This document shows, piece by piece, positions 34,047 through 46,546 of a DNA stretch of 64,000 bases. The stretch comes from Mactromeris polynyma. Lineage: Eukaryota; Mollusca; Bivalvia; Venerida; Mactridae. Below the pieces are notes generated by a model, which searched no databases, was not told the origin of the DNA, and saw nothing but the letters and a program-made list of their open reading frames with translations. The position numbers were made by a program, and so were the translations under genes. Location: positions 682,001 to 746,000 of the forward strand of contig JASFXZ010000008.1 of assembly GCA_032209605.1 (NCBI GenBank), written 5' to 3'. How positions within the stretch are numbered: position 1 is the stretch's first letter; the number at the start of each line of letters is the position of its first letter.

Positions 34047-35855
34047 CATGGTTAGACCTGCAGCGGAGTATATAATGTCTAGCATGGTCACGAACTATAG
34101 CAGAGTTGATGCTGTTTAGCAAAGTTAAAAACTATACCAGAGTTTATGATGTTAAGCATGGTTATACCCATAGTAGAGTTTATGATGTTTAGCACGGTTG
34201 AGACCAATAGTAGAGTTTATGCAGTTTAGAAAAGTTAAGAAATACACCAGTGTTTATGATGTTAAGCATGATTCAGACCAATAGTAGAGTTTATGATGTT
34301 GAGCACGGTTGAGACCAATAGTAGAGTTTATGATGTTAAGCATGATTGAGACCAATAGTAGAGTTAATGCTGTTTAGCATGATTGAGACCAATAGCAGAG
34401 TTTATGCTGTTTAGCATGATTGAGACCAATAGTAGAGTTAATGCTGTTTAGCATGATTGAGACCAATAGTAGAGTGTATGCTGTTTAGCATGATTGAGAA
34501 CAATAGTAGAGTTAATGATGTTTAGCATGATTGAGACCAATAGTAGAGTGTATGCTGTTTAGCATGATTGAGACCCATAGCAGAGTTAATGATGTTTAGC
34601 ATGGTTAGGAGTATAGCAGAGTTTATCATCTTTATCAGTGTTGTGACATATAGCAGAGTTTATAATGTCTAGCATAGTTATGACTATTAGCTGAGTTTAT
34701 GATGTTTAGCAGCTTTATGAGCTATAGTAGAGTTTATGATGTTTAGCAGCTTTAAGACCTATAGTAGAGTTTATGACGTTTAGTAGCGTTATGAGCTATA
34801 GTAGAGTTTATGATGTTTAGCAGCTTTAAGACCTATAGTAGAGTTTATGACGTTTAGCAGCGTTATGAGCTATAGTAGAGTTTATGATGTTTAACATGGG
34901 TAAGACCTATAGCAGAGTTTATGATGTTTAGCAGCTTTATGAGCTATAGTAGAGTTTATGATGTTTAGCAGCTTTAAGACCTATAGTAGAGTTTATGATG
35001 TTTAGTAGCGTTATGAGCTATAGTAGAGTTTATGATGTTTAGCAGCTTTAAGACCTATAGTAGGGTTTATGATGTTTAGCAGCGTTATGAGCTATAGTAG
35101 AGTGTATGATGTTTAACATGGGTAAGACCTATAGCAGAGTTTAGATGTTTAGCAGCGTTATGAGCTATAGTAGAGTGTATGATGTTTAACATGGGTAAGA
35201 CCTATAGCAGAGTTTAGATGTTTAGCAGCATTATGAGCTATAGTAGAGTGTATGATGTTTAACATGGGTAAGACCTATAGCAGAGTTTAGATGTTTAGCA
35301 GCGTTATGAGCTATAGTAGAGTTTATGATGTTTAACATGGGTAAGACCTGTAGCAGAGTTTAGATGTTTAGCAGCGTTATGAGCTATAGTAGAGTTTATG
35401 ATGTTTAACATGGGTAAGACCTTTAGCAGAGTTTATGATGTTTAGCAGCCGTAAGACTTACAGCAGAGTTTAAAATGTTTGTCAGCATTTCGACATATAG
35501 CAGAGCTTATGCTGGATAGCATAGTTAAGATCTATAAGAGTTTATGAAGTTTAGAATGGTTAAGACCTATAGAAGAGTTTATGAAGTTTAGAATGGCTAA
35601 GACCTATAGAAGAGTTTATGAAGTTTAGAATGGATAAGACCTATAGAAGAGTTTATGAAGTTTAGAATGGTTAAGACCTATAGCAGAGTTTATGAAGTTT
35701 AGAATGATTAAGACCTATAGAAGAGTTTATGAAGTTTAGAATGATTAAGACCTATAGAAGAGTTTATGAAGTTTAGAATGATTATGACCTATAGCAGAGT
35801 TTATGAAGTTTAGAATGATTAAGACCAATAGAAGAGTTTATGAAGTATAGCACAA
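34047..35855 (+). repeat. 37-bp minisatellite, about 48 copies
   Basis: The core is TAGAGTTTATGATGTTTAGC followed by a variable AGCNTTANGANCTA segment. Alternating variants (GACCTATAG against GAGCTATAG) produce 72-74-bp two-unit periods in the middle. The last third uses a GAAGTTTAGAATG variant. No coding potential. Confidence 0.95.
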
Positions 35856-36974
35856 TTAAATTAATTAAGGAGTTCACATTTGTATTGAAAAAGAACTACT
35901 TGATGGCCAAGGTGCAGGCTTTGGCAAATGAAGTCAAATCAAATATTGAGGCATGGGGTAATGAAATGTAATTAACAAGTTTAATTCACAAGAAACCCAA
36001 ATGAAGCATGAAATAAACAGAATTGTTGTATGTTTCGGTGCAAGATGGAAAGTATTTCACCTACGCCACTCCTGAAAATATTGCATGGGTTGCTTACTTG
36101 TTGAAATAACTTTTGATCTTACACCAAAACATACAAATATTCTCTATTTATTAGTGTGAAATTATATACATATGTTTAAAGGTATGTGCCCGGCATCAAT
36201 ACAGCTTTGTCAGAGATTTACAACTACAATGTACATGTATAATCTTGTTGTATTATGTCTATAAATGTTTCTGTTTTAATAATTAACTAATACATCAATT
36301 ATCATATTCAAATAGAATGTTTTGAAACATATTTTTGTTCAATATATGCTTGAGCAAATATTTATTGAATATGTTCTAAGTTGTATTTAGTTTTCTTTGA
36401 AGAATGTATTATCGATCACCAGTATATTTGACAGTAACTGTAAATATATATTAATTTACTAGTTATCAAGTGATATATTATTCTAACCTAGTACATGTAA
36501 TTGTAATTTTTATAATAAATTTAATGCCAAGATTTCCAGGAATTTGTGTATTATCATTTAAAATGAACATACCTTAAGTTAAGTTGATGTTTGGTGTTGC
36601 CAACAACAAGCACCTTTGTAAGGCAATGAGATATTTCTATAAGCCACGATCGAAACTTTAAAGATCAATTGAATTCTTGACACAATTTGGAGGGATGAAA
36701 ATGAAAAGTCTATACGAGAGCGCTGCTATGGGATTTACAACCTCTTCTGTAAGTGATGTCATTTCAAGAAAACGCAACATGTCATGTCAATATTTGCAAA
36801 CAAGATACAATGTTTACTCTCTAGGGTCACTTCGTTTCCATTGCAATATGGGACAAAGATTGCTTACTGTCAGTACATGGTGATGTCACATGTGATGTTT
36901 TATGTAAATGACCTCACTTAAAGAAGAGGTTGAAATTCATACAGCAGTGCTCATAATTATGCTGCTTGATCTAC
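35856..36974. other. Non-coding; first copy of a duplicated segment
   Basis: About 36000-36180 resembles 38130-38320 (TGTATGTTTCGGTG, TTTCACCT, TGAAATAACTTT). About 36575-36700 resembles 42050-42150 (GGTGTTGCCAA, then a GGATGAAA/GGGTGAAAG block). A 41-nt possible exon (36573-36613, minus) lies between acceptor ACAAAG and donor GTATGTTC. It is conserved, but without the donor, in the 42-kb copy. Confidence 0.5.
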
Positions 36975-37153
36975 AATAAAACCTCACAAAAAGACCACCT
37001 CAATAGTAAGACCGCCTCATTATTGAGACCATATTTTCAGGGACCAGTTTTCAATTTTTCATCCACATTTTAACTAAATAAAAATCAGACCTCCTTATTG
37101 ATAAGACCAATTTTCTTGAGAACCAATGGTGGTCTAATTTAGGTTTCACAGTA
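36975..37153. mobile_element. Small MITE with AAAACCTCA...GACCACC ends
   Basis: ACAATAAAACCTCACAAAAAGACCACC on the left is mirrored by GGTGGTCTAATTTAGGTTTCACAG on the right. A second copy is at 39075-39254 and a diverged one near 45360-45430. Confidence 0.6.
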
Positions 37154-37785
37154 TATGCATATAGAGTCTCAATCTCATTAAAATCAGCTCCAGTCGCACA
37201 CTCCTATACTATATGCTAACTGGATCTGATGACTGCACAATACAGGTCACATTCTTGTGACCTTTGAGTAGCCAATCAAATCGTCGACTGCAAATTGCTG
37301 TGGTTTAGAGTTATGAATATTCGTTGATCTCAGACGAGCTCCGTAAATTCTATTTGAGCGTAGATCATGCATATCTATTTTAGATCCTAACAGCAGAAAG
37401 TAATGGAGCTAAAGTTAGGGGCTGATTTCAATGAGATTGATAGTCTTAAAGACTAGCTTAACTCAATTTGATTATCACCAGAATTTTGACAACAAATATT
37501 AACTAACAGAGCTAACCCACCATTTTGTATTTACATTTTTTACATTTTATATTATACCATAGTGCAGGTTTACCTCATTACTGACACACAGGGAGTGGTA
37601 GCAAATTGTATAGTGATTGTTACCTCCCTTGCCATTTCTTCCTTGAGCATAATTTAGTAGGAAATACTCAGAATATCATTTTAATTTTTACAAATCTTTA
37701 AGATAATAGCATTTATTCTGGTGGATTAGCTCTTTTGGTTAATATTTCCTGTTTATATGATGGATTATGTGACAGTCTAACTTAC

Positions 37786-37870
37786 CATGTGATGTGTGTC
37801 AGCATCTCAGCACCAGAAACCGCTCTCAACAATGACTATCATATACACAAACATATCATTGAATGGAGAC
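37786..37870 (-). other. Possible exon, decayed copy of the one at 42.3 kb
   Basis: 85 nt between acceptor TTTACTTTCAG and donor GTAAGTTAG. All three phases contain a stop, while the paralogous 84-nt exon at 42322-42405 is open. Splice sites are retained in both copies. Confidence 0.25.
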
Positions 37871-39074
37871 CTGAAAGTAAAGGAGGAATTTTGTTACATA
37901 TCTACAGCCATCAATTTCATTAAAATCCTCACAGCTCAATGTTGCAGGGCAGACCCCTTCCCCTTGCACACTTTCTTCGAATAAATTACGCAATTCCTTA
38001 CTTACATCTGAAATGTTTGTCTGTGAAATTATCAAAAAGATAATGACAACATATAAACGGCGTCATGTAAAAAATTGAGGTATTGAACGGAAATTTGAAG
38101 TAATTAATAAGTGTAAAAAATAAAAAGGACGAAAATGATGCATGAAATAAATAGAACATCTGTATGTTTCGGTGTGAGATCGAGTCATTTCACCTCATGA
38201 GTATCTGACTTAAATTTTCACTTGCGGTTATGTCACTTTCGATAATATTCTCTCTGCTGCTCACTCAGTGAAATAACTTTCAATCTTACATGGAAACACA
38301 CAAATATCCACTATTTAATCATGATTCTTGTAAAAATGTGAACATTTTACAGTCGCAAAAATGTCTATAAATAAAAAAAAACAGAAATATTGTTGCAAAC
38401 ATTTCTAGGTTACCAGTATTCATATATCCTTTCCTCTACCACTGCTACCTAATACAGACCATGCAATGGGGTCTTGAGATCTATATTTATTATATATTAT
38501 GAAAACACAAAGTATGCACAATGCTATATATTGGGTGGGTGGGAAAGTTTAATGCAGTCTAATGCGATCGCGAGTCGTGGACCCCTCTCATCGCGTTGTA
38601 ATGGAGTTGCAGTGTACTATCATACACCAAAGCAGTACCACAGCATTTATTTAAACATAACATGAGAATCACTTATAATCCCACAGTGCAGAACTTCAGC
38701 TAATTTGGACATATTTGTACTTTCAAAGCCAGCAGAAGACACCAATGACTAATTACAGAAATGTAATATCATTTTCAATCTAGTCAATATATAATTATAC
38801 TTATACAGAACACTTATATGACATATTTACCTACACTAAATTATAATACTTGTTTTAAACATAAATTATGAAGATGTTATGGTAATATTGTAATAATGAT
38901 ATTCGGGCTTTAGTATGCTGTTAAAAACTGGTTAATTTGCTAAAAACTATCACTGCCATTTGATATTTAACCCATTTCTTTATTCTAGCCATTTTAGATC
39001 TATGAACAATTGTGAAGAAGATTGTATTGCCTGGTTCAGAATAATCTTGGCAGCTCTTAATTAAAATACTTGAA
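37871..39074. other. Non-coding stretch
   Basis: Contains the second copy (about 38130-38320) of the segment seen at 36.0 kb. Nothing coding recognised. Confidence 0.45.
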
Positions 39075-39254
39075 CAGTAAAACCTCACTTAAAGACCACC
39101 TCAATAACAAAACCACCTCAAAATTAAGCATACAACTTTCAAGTCCATTGTCACCATTTTGCTCTTTATTCAACCTCAATATTAAGACCAACTCAAAAAG
39201 AAGACCCGTTTTCAAGGGTCCCAAGGTGGTATTATTATAGAGGTTTTACTGTAC
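39075..39254. mobile_element. Small MITE, second copy of the 37-kb family
   Basis: CAGTAAAACCTCACTTAAAG at the left end is mirrored by AGAGGTTTTACTGTA at the right, with internal CACCTCAATA/ACCTCAATATTAAGACC repeats. About 180 bp, non-coding. Confidence 0.7.
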
Positions 39255-39364
39255 TTTATTGATATAGCATTTCATGTATTAAACCCATACCCAATGACAG
39301 TAATCAAGAATGGGAAGAATATATGCATTATAGTACATTAATTTGGCTCCATCAGTTAGATCAT

Positions 39365-39550
39365 ACCAGAATCCGTTCATGAACTGATGAACTCTTTATG
39401 AACATTCATGAAATGTTAATGAATAGTCATGAACTGTCCTTCACTGTCCACCAAACATCCATTTAAACAAATTCATGTACCCAATGTCATTAATTAATTT
39501 CTAGCATTAAAACTAGTTCATGAACCAAAGTTCATTAATTTTGATGAATT
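39365..39550. repeat. TTCATGAA-palindrome-rich segment
   Basis: GTTCATGAAC, CATTCATGAAATG and GTCATGAAC recur over 180 bp. A similar stretch at 41425-41520 lies on the other side of the mariner insertion and the adjoining SINE. Confidence 0.5.
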
Positions 39551-39618
39551 GTTTAACCACTTAACATGATAATTTCTCAAAAACACAGTTATTTTATGTA
39601 CTGTGATTGACTACAGTA

Positions 39619-40958
39619 CGAGGGGCATTTTATAATTAGTGGCAACGATCCAATACTTTATCGATTTTCACGTGCATCCACTAGTGTAGCATACCGATGG
39701 AAAGAGTATTGATTTTTCCGTTCACCTGGCAAAAAATTACACGCGAATCACGTGCAAATGAACTTTAAAATGAAGTTTGAAATAGCGTGGTACATTATAG
39801 TGGCTATAAAAATGGCTGAAGCTAATAGCGATTTTCGCGAGGAGCAAAGGGCGTATTGCTAAATACGTGGATTGCTTGGCTTGAGCGCTTTAGATATTCA
39901 ATCTGATTTAGTCAAGGTATATGGAGAAAGTGCTCTTCCATATCGCACAGTTGCCCGGTGGGTTTCTCTCTTTAAAGATGGCAGATCTAACATTAAAGAT
40001 GAGGCCCGTCCAGGGCGCCCAGAATCTGCAGTGTCTGACAAAGACATCTGCACTGTAAAAGATATAATAGAAACAGATGCCAGATGTACTGTTGAACAGA
40101 TCAGGGAGATATCGGGTCTCAATTCGTCATGGGTTTTCTTGATTTTAAAGGAAAAGTTAAACATACACAAGGTTTGTGCGCGCTGGATACCGCACTTGCT
40201 CACCCCTGAGCAGAAGAGGGAGCGGGTAGAGAAAGCTTCGGCTCTTCTCACTATGTTTATAAATAAAGACCCCAGGCACCTCAAAGAAAATGTAACAGGT
40301 GATGAAACATGGCTGTACTTTTTTGAGCCTGCCACTAAAGAAAATAACAAAATGTGGATAGGTGAAAATAATCAACGGCCTGTAATTGCACGGCGCAGTA
40401 GAAGTGTCAGACGCGTTATGTATGCCCTGTTTTTCGATTCCGATGGAATTGTGGCCCAAATCCCAGTCCCTGAACGCAGAAGTGTTACTGGTATATTATA
40501 CAAAGAAAATATACTACCGGCTGTTGTTAACTATTACACAACAAAGCGCCCACGGACAGGGGTCCGCGGCATCAAGTTGCTACATGACAATGCACCAGCA
40601 CATCGTTCAGCTGTAGTACAAGATGATCTGAAGGAGCATCATATTCATGTTTTATCACACCCTCCATATAGCCCAGATCTCTCTCCCTGTGACTTTTGGT
40701 TGAACCCATATATTAAATCATGCTTGTGAGGGCGCCTCTTTGAAACGCGCAGCGCCGTAGGCAGCGCGTTATATCAGTATATAAACAGTATACCCAAAGA
40801 ACGCTTTAAAGGTGCATTTTCTGAGTGGCTAATTCGACTTGAAAAGTGTGTACAGTCGCAGGGAGAGTACTTTGAAGGTCTCAAATAGTCATTTATGGGT
40901 TAATGATAGGGGTTTGAATAACCCGCCGCTGTTGCCATTACTTATCAAATGCCCCTCG
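39619..40958 (+). mobile_element. mariner transposon, 1,340 bp
   Basis: The ends are CGAGGGGCATTTTATAATTA and its reverse complement (ATCAAATGCCCCTCG), about 30-bp TIRs with few mismatches, bounded by TA on both sides (39617-39618 and 40959-40960). Confidence 0.95.
39812..40888 (+). pseudogene. mariner transposase, near full-length, two nonsense mutations
   Basis: The frame from ATG 39812 to TAG 40886-40888 is 359 codons, the normal mariner length. It has an N-terminal HTH (YRTVARWVSLFKDGRSNIKD), a GRP linker (ARPGRPES), a second HTH, and the catalytic triad in GDETWLYFF, LLHDNAPAHRS and YSPDLSPCDFWL, with 34 residues between the last two Asp (DD34D). Only two in-frame stops are seen: TAA at 39860 and TGA at 40727, the latter likely a decayed CGA codon. 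No frameshift. It cuts and joins DNA when active; this copy should be inactive. Confidence 0.95.
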
Positions 40959-41235
40959 TATTTAAGCTTTTGATGTAAAGGTTTACTTACAGTGGTCGTT
41001 TATTAATGGAACAGTCTTCATTTTAATTGATACATTTTGTGTCATTGCTATAAGCAACCATTTACGGCTTAGACTATTAACATTCTGTAATAGTGAGGAT
41101 GGAATTCACATTCCACAAACAGCTGATAAGAGCTGACTGACCATTCTGTATATTGTTTCCTCAGTATCTTTTCAATTGAATTTGTTTAAATAACCCCCTA
41201 CTAACAGCTGTCTTCATTTAACAGCTCCATAGTCA

Positions 41236-41405
41236 GTGCAGTCCTTGGTTTCACTGCAAGCGACTGAAAGCTTCCCCACTTGAATCAGCAGTGGGAGGTG
41301 AATGACCTCAGAAAGATTCTTAGATCAAATCACGACAGTGACCGTAGCTGGATGGACCCAGGATTGAACCGGGTCCTTCAGGCTGGTAGTCTAGCTTGCT
41401 CCTGA
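41236..41405 (-). repeat. tRNA-derived SINE copy 1
   Basis: The minus strand starts with a tRNA-like head (TGGCGTGGTCAGGAGCAAGC, B box GGTTCAATCC) followed by a body with TGAGGTCATTCACCTCCCAC and GTGGGGAAGCTTTCAGTCGC. The body block recurs at 44.4 and 49.7 kb. Confidence 0.65.
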
Positions 41406-41569
41406 CCACGCCAGATTTAAACCCATTGAAATGCATTCATGAATAGTTCATGAACTGTGCATAAACATTGTGTAAATTTATCCATGAGCTTGATGAACTT
41501 GAACGTCCAAGAATTTAAATATTATATTTCAAATGTACAATTTTGACCTATTTATGAACAGACCAAAAT

Positions 41570-41960
41570 TATTTATGTAACGGAAGAGGACCACCTAAGG
41601 ATCATTACTGTAAAGTTTGATCAAAATCCATTCAAGGGTTTAAGAGGAGATGACGTTTATAGTTTCCACTATATACATATAGGATCATTCCTGTGAAGTT
41701 TGGTCAAAATCCATTGAGTAGTTTAGGAGATGTTGTTTATAGTTTCCACTATATACATTTAGGGAACATGGTCCCGCCCCTGGCAGCCATGTTTTTTTGA
41801 CGGAACTTAATAATTTATGCAATCTTGTACGATGACCACTATAGACAATGCTACACACAAAATATCAGAGCTCTAGACATTAAGGTTTTGGACAAGAAGA
41901 TTTTCAAAGTTTACATATTTTACTAAATTTTCACGGTTACAATTTAACGACTTATTTTGA
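41570..41960 (+). repeat. Interspersed repeat (shared with 60.1-60.7 kb)
   Basis: Blocks such as GGACCACCTAAGGATCATT, AAGTTTGGTCAAAATCCATT, TAGTTTCCACTATATACAT, GGCAGCCATGTTTTTT and GGTTTTGGACAAGAAGATTT occur here twice in part and again at 60080-60700. Non-coding. Confidence 0.75.
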
Positions 41961-42110
41961 TTTGCTAATATAGTGAAAATTGGATACAAGCAAAATAATG
42001 ATATATGCTGTCCATTTAAAATAGAATTTTAACCTAAGATATAGTCCTTAAGTTTAGTTAATGTTCGGTGTTGCCAATAGCCTAGTGCTTTGCTTATTCA
42101 ATTGAATATT

Positions 42111-42183
42111 TTGAGGGGTGAAAGTGAAAAAGTCTATATGAATATAGAATGTTATAGACAGAGTATTGCTTTCATCCCTCAAT
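42111..42183. repeat. 72-bp hairpin, TTGAGGGGTGAAAG family
   Basis: TTGAGGGGTGAAAGTGAAA pairs with CTTTCATCCCTCAA at the other end. The same design is seen at 49061-49132, and half-copies at about 36690 and 47510. Confidence 0.65.
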
Positions 42184-42321
42184 CAGCAGAATCACCACAA
42201 TAAAATATTGACTAACAGAGCTAACCAATATGAGGCATAAGTATCAATGCTGGTGGGTTAGCTCTTTCATCAGTATTTGTTGTTCATATGTAGAATTCTG
42301 TGACAGTTTTATTTAACTCAC

Positions 42322-42405
42322 CATGAAATGTATCCCAGGATCTCCGCACAAGACATGTTTCTCAACAATGACCAGCAGATACACCAACAAATAATGAATG
42401 TAGAC
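42322..42405 (-). other. Possible 28-codon exon
   Basis: 84 nt between acceptor TTTAATTTCAG and donor GTGAGTTAA, open in one phase (VYIHYLLVYLLVIVEKHVLC, then GDPGIHFM). The paralogous copy at 37.8 kb keeps both splice sites but has stops. No known domain. Confidence 0.3.
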
Positions 42406-42440
42406 CTGAAATTAAAGAAGTAAATTTGTTACACAATTTT

Positions 42441-44397
42441 CATTAAATAGTTAACAAAGAAATCCTTCCAGCTCAATTTCGGCATGCAGACGACTCCAAC
42501 AGAATTTGTCCAATTACATCATGTAATTCTATATCTCACATTTATAACATAACATACAAAGAAGAGTGGTAATAATTTTGATAACTCACTTGTGAAATAA
42601 CAACTCATGTGCGTGACATCACAACAAAACAATCGAGACAAAGGTGCACTCAATGATGTTGATATTGTTAAATATGCGTTCTGTACCAAGTATGACATTT
42701 TCTTTCATTGGAAATTATTGTCTTGGAATACAATATGTGATATAATTATTTAAACTTGTATCATGTGGGCTGGAATAAAGGAACATGAAAAGGGCAGATA
42801 ACAATGTGATCATTTAGGGCAGGCGGTCACTAAAGCAGATTTGACTGTATTTTACATGATTTAAACATGAATTAATTCATTTACAGTTTATTATACAAAT
42901 ATCATTTGTTTATTCCCATTGATGACATACAGTAATTTAGAAACTATTCTATAAAAAAGTTTTAAGAAAATTCTATAAAAGAACAAACACATTTAATGGA
43001 TTGGTATACCTCATCAACCAATTTAGGCATACCCAGTTTTCACTGCCTTTTAGCTGGCTTATTGAAGTGGATTGTCTCCCTTGAAAATGACTCATAAATC
43101 AATATCAAGTTTCCAGCTCTACCAGTTTTTATCAATGTAGATTATACAGCTTTATCTTATTACTAGAATATTTTAACAGTTTTACGAGTATTCTACAATT
43201 TCCTCTCTTTTATTTAGTGTAAAAATATTTATTCAAACTAAAAATGTTCTTACTTCGAGTTTCACCTTTAATCACATAGACCATGTAGGAAAAATTGTCA
43301 TTTTCCAAACGTTAAGGGGCCGATTTAAAACTTTGCATGTTTTATGTCCACTACGACAGTTACTAGCTGTTCTTATAGACTAGTTTTCTGATCTTATAAA
43401 TTTACTTTTAAATCGAGTGTGATAATAGCAGTATATTCATTTTCACATATTATCAACATGCATACATAATTACAAAAAATATATCATTTATCTTACATTG
43501 AACTTTTTATTGTTGCCATTAATGTTAGAAAATTAACAAATTATTTATTTCTGTTAATTCCATAGTAAAGTCATTGTTGTTCAATAACCCTCAAGAATAT
43601 ATACTTAACACCATTAAAAATGCAATTGTTTTAATATGGCTTCATTTTGTACATGGTGTTAAAAGCTACCAACTGTTACCGATGATTAAAATATTGTTAA
43701 AAAAGTATTGAAACTATGGACCAATAATTCATATTTCATGATTGAATAAGTTCAGGAAATTGTGTTAGTGAATTAGTGTAGAATTATTACTTCTTTATGT
43801 CATGTTTTCAACGAAGCTGGGATGGTTAGGCCCTAACAATAATGATCAGGAGACGTTAACTTCAAGAATATATTACATCAGTAATAGTATGGAGCCAATA
43901 TCAATTATTTATTATCTACCATATTTGACAGTTATCATTTTCAGGTAGATGGGAGACAATCTCATTTAGAGGAAATGGCTTTAACAAAACCACTTATCAA
44001 CGAAGATTATTCTTGATATTTATCCAAGAAAGCCGCACATGGGTAAGGAGCCGAGAAGAAACAATTACGCACTTATAATATGACCCTCAAGCGTGACCTT
44101 GACCAAACATTGCGGAACAAGCAGATTAATAACCTAGCAGATAGAAAATTGTATAAATATTGTCATATCCTTATAACAATTAACTGGAGAACATTATATC
44201 ACAGTCAAAGGATCAATCTGAATGTTTTATAACTTCAAAAATAGTTCATAGTGCTGATGGGTTAAGTATTTGTGCAATTTCATATGTATATAGATGATTT
44301 GTATGTTTTAATCAGGTTTTGCCAATTAATCAACAACTTTTTGGTATATGGTGGTGAGTTTCCATGCAGTTCCCATGCAGTTTCCATGGAATTAATT
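42441..44397. other. Non-coding stretch
   Basis: AT-rich; I see no exon, RNA gene or repeat that I can support. Confidence 0.45.
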
Positions 44398-44578
44398 AAC
44401 AACAAATACTAACTTGCCCTTAGGCAAGCAGCTGACAACTTCCCCACATGAATCAGAGGTGGAGAACAAATGACAGTAGCCAAATGTCCGAGAAAAACAT
44501 GACCTGCCCAGTCTGCTGGAATGGAACCCGGGCTTCCCAGGTAACAGCCTATAGTGCTCTAACCAACGAGGTACCGTC
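44398..44578 (-). repeat. tRNA-derived SINE copy 2
   Basis: Minus strand: CTCGTTGGTTAGAGCACTAT (A-box region), GGGTTCCATTCC (B box), then the shared body ATTCATGTGGGGAAGTTGTC and a CTTGCCTAAGGGCAAG hairpin near the tail. It is the clearest tRNA head of the copies. Confidence 0.8.
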
Positions 44579-46391
44579 AGTTATAACAAATGTCATTGTC
44601 CTGAGCAAATCTCTATGCTAATTGCAAGAACTTTTCACCTGGTTAGGCAATCAGGAAATGGTCTGCATACAGTGTTAGAAGCACTGACTTTGACCCAAGT
44701 AATCAAAATGTAGTCTCCATCTATGTACCAAGTTTTGTCACAATATTTCATGTGAAGCAAGTATTGAGATCTATATCACTGTACAGTATGCTCATTGAGG
44801 TTTTTGCCAAGGAACACTCACCATTGTCATTTTGGGGCAGCATGTCCGCCAATTAACAGGTATAATGGCCAGCATTTTCATTTTAATATGGTGGCCTAGC
44901 ATGTTCAATCGCAGTGTTCAGCCAACACAGAGATTTGCAATGTACAGGAGTGGACACATTTGTACAACTGCCAGTGATTTTTTTTAAATAATTTTACTGC
45001 CTGTGCCTTTTTAATTGGTAAAAGAGCCGCGATAAATACCAAATTTGGGAAAATCAGGTTATGGTTGTTTTGCTTATAAAAATAACTTTTCAGCTGTGGC
45101 TGGTGTTTGTTATACATATAAGGTGATGTAAGAGCAAAGATTCTTTTATAAAACGTTAAATACACAAAGACAGAAATTCAGTCAGAGGGGGGACAAATGA
45201 ACAAAGAATTGGGAAAAAATGAAGATTTTTGGGGAAAATGGACACTTTTTGATAGGGGGAAACAGCCTATATCCGGCAGTAAATTTAGAAAATCACAGAG
45301 ACAAGGAGCTTGAGGTGTTTTAACTATCATAATTCATATTTTTGCCTTATATTCTTAGTACAGTAGACATTGTAGTAAGAGACCACCCAAGGGACAGCCA
45401 AAAAGTGGTCGCTTAATAAAGTGGTCTCTTAATAGATTGAGTACACTGCACAGTTATTTATTTATGTCATGACTATATTTTCACTGGGATCATTTTTGCT
45501 CAGAATTTTGTTTATGATTTTACCATAAGCTGATATTTATCACTTCCTTAGGTCAGTAACAGTCTTTTAACAATATGCAGCTAGTATATGTCCAGATCAT
45601 TGCATCCTTTTTATTTTGTGACATTTGCCTGGTGTGATAAATGGACAGATTGTCAATTCAAGGCAAGAACAGCAACAACCGCACAGTAGTGTATCAAATC
45701 CTGTTATCCATACTTGGAATTGCTTAAAATCATGTTATTATATGCCCGGACTTTACCAGACTTATTATTTTATTGGATCAAACTTATATCGAGTGGCATG
45801 ACCAACTACTATGTTTAACAAAGTTCTGATACTTTCATTTCGGGTGATGTGCACAAAATTTAATTAAAAATAATTTTCTCTAAAATATATATTGAGCGAC
45901 ATAAAATGTCATGTTGGTTAAAAAAAATTGTTTTTTAAGGAGACCATAACTTTCATATGATCTTCAAAGTTTATAATGTATGACAACTACATACTGTTAA
46001 TAGATTTTGTGATATATTATCATCAATTAATTGATTTTATTCCTGTTTGTTCAATACAAGGGCCATAACTCTGGATCTAGTAGAATGATTTGGCCCATAA
46101 TTGAAACTGGCCAAGAACTGATGGCCATATAGACATTATTCTATGTTTGATTACGATTGCTCAAGAAATGTGGATTCTAGAGTGTAAACAATTAAATAGC
46201 AGATGACAGATGGACTGACAGCTAAAGATCCAAATAGCTCATCATTGAGCACTTTGTGCTGTAAAACAGCAAGAAAACTGCCATGTTGCAATTTGCTTAA
46301 GGTTCTGATCCTTTCTGGCAACTTCAAGTATTATTGTACAACAGTTAAAGTAAGTGTAGAAAATATGATAAAAAGTAATTTACCTGCTATC
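44579..46391. other. Non-coding stretch
   Basis: About 45360-45430 has a diverged piece of the AGACCACC/GTGGTCTC MITE family. Nothing else recognised. Confidence 0.45.
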
Positions 46392-46546
46392 TTAGGTCTC
46401 TGATTCCCAACTATACCATTTGTCCATCATTCCACACCAAACATCCCACATTGTGGTTGTAGTACATGGAGAAAATAAACCAAAACATGTTTTAAGCAAT
46501 ACATATAAACCAAGAGACTGTGCCAGTGTCTGCTTCATTCCGTAAA
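46392..46546 (-). other. Possible terminal exon, open for about 50 codons
   Basis: After acceptor TTCTTTAG at 46547 the frame reads YGMKQTLAQSLGLYVLLKTC and on to WYSWESET and a stop at 46392. The YGM start and acceptor context resemble the candidate at 30.2 kb. A donor-like GTAAATTAC follows the stop. It could be part of an unknown gene or chance. Confidence 0.25.

Larger units (their letters stand above)
42050..42440. repeat. Diverged copy of the 36.6-37.9 kb segment
   Basis: GGTGTTGCCAA, GGGTGAAAGTGAAAAAGTC, CTAACAGAGCTAACC, GGTTAGCTCTTT and CTCAACAATGAC occur in the same order as in the 36.6-37.9 kb region. It contains the hairpin at 42111-42183 and a possible exon at 42322-42405. Confidence 0.65.
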
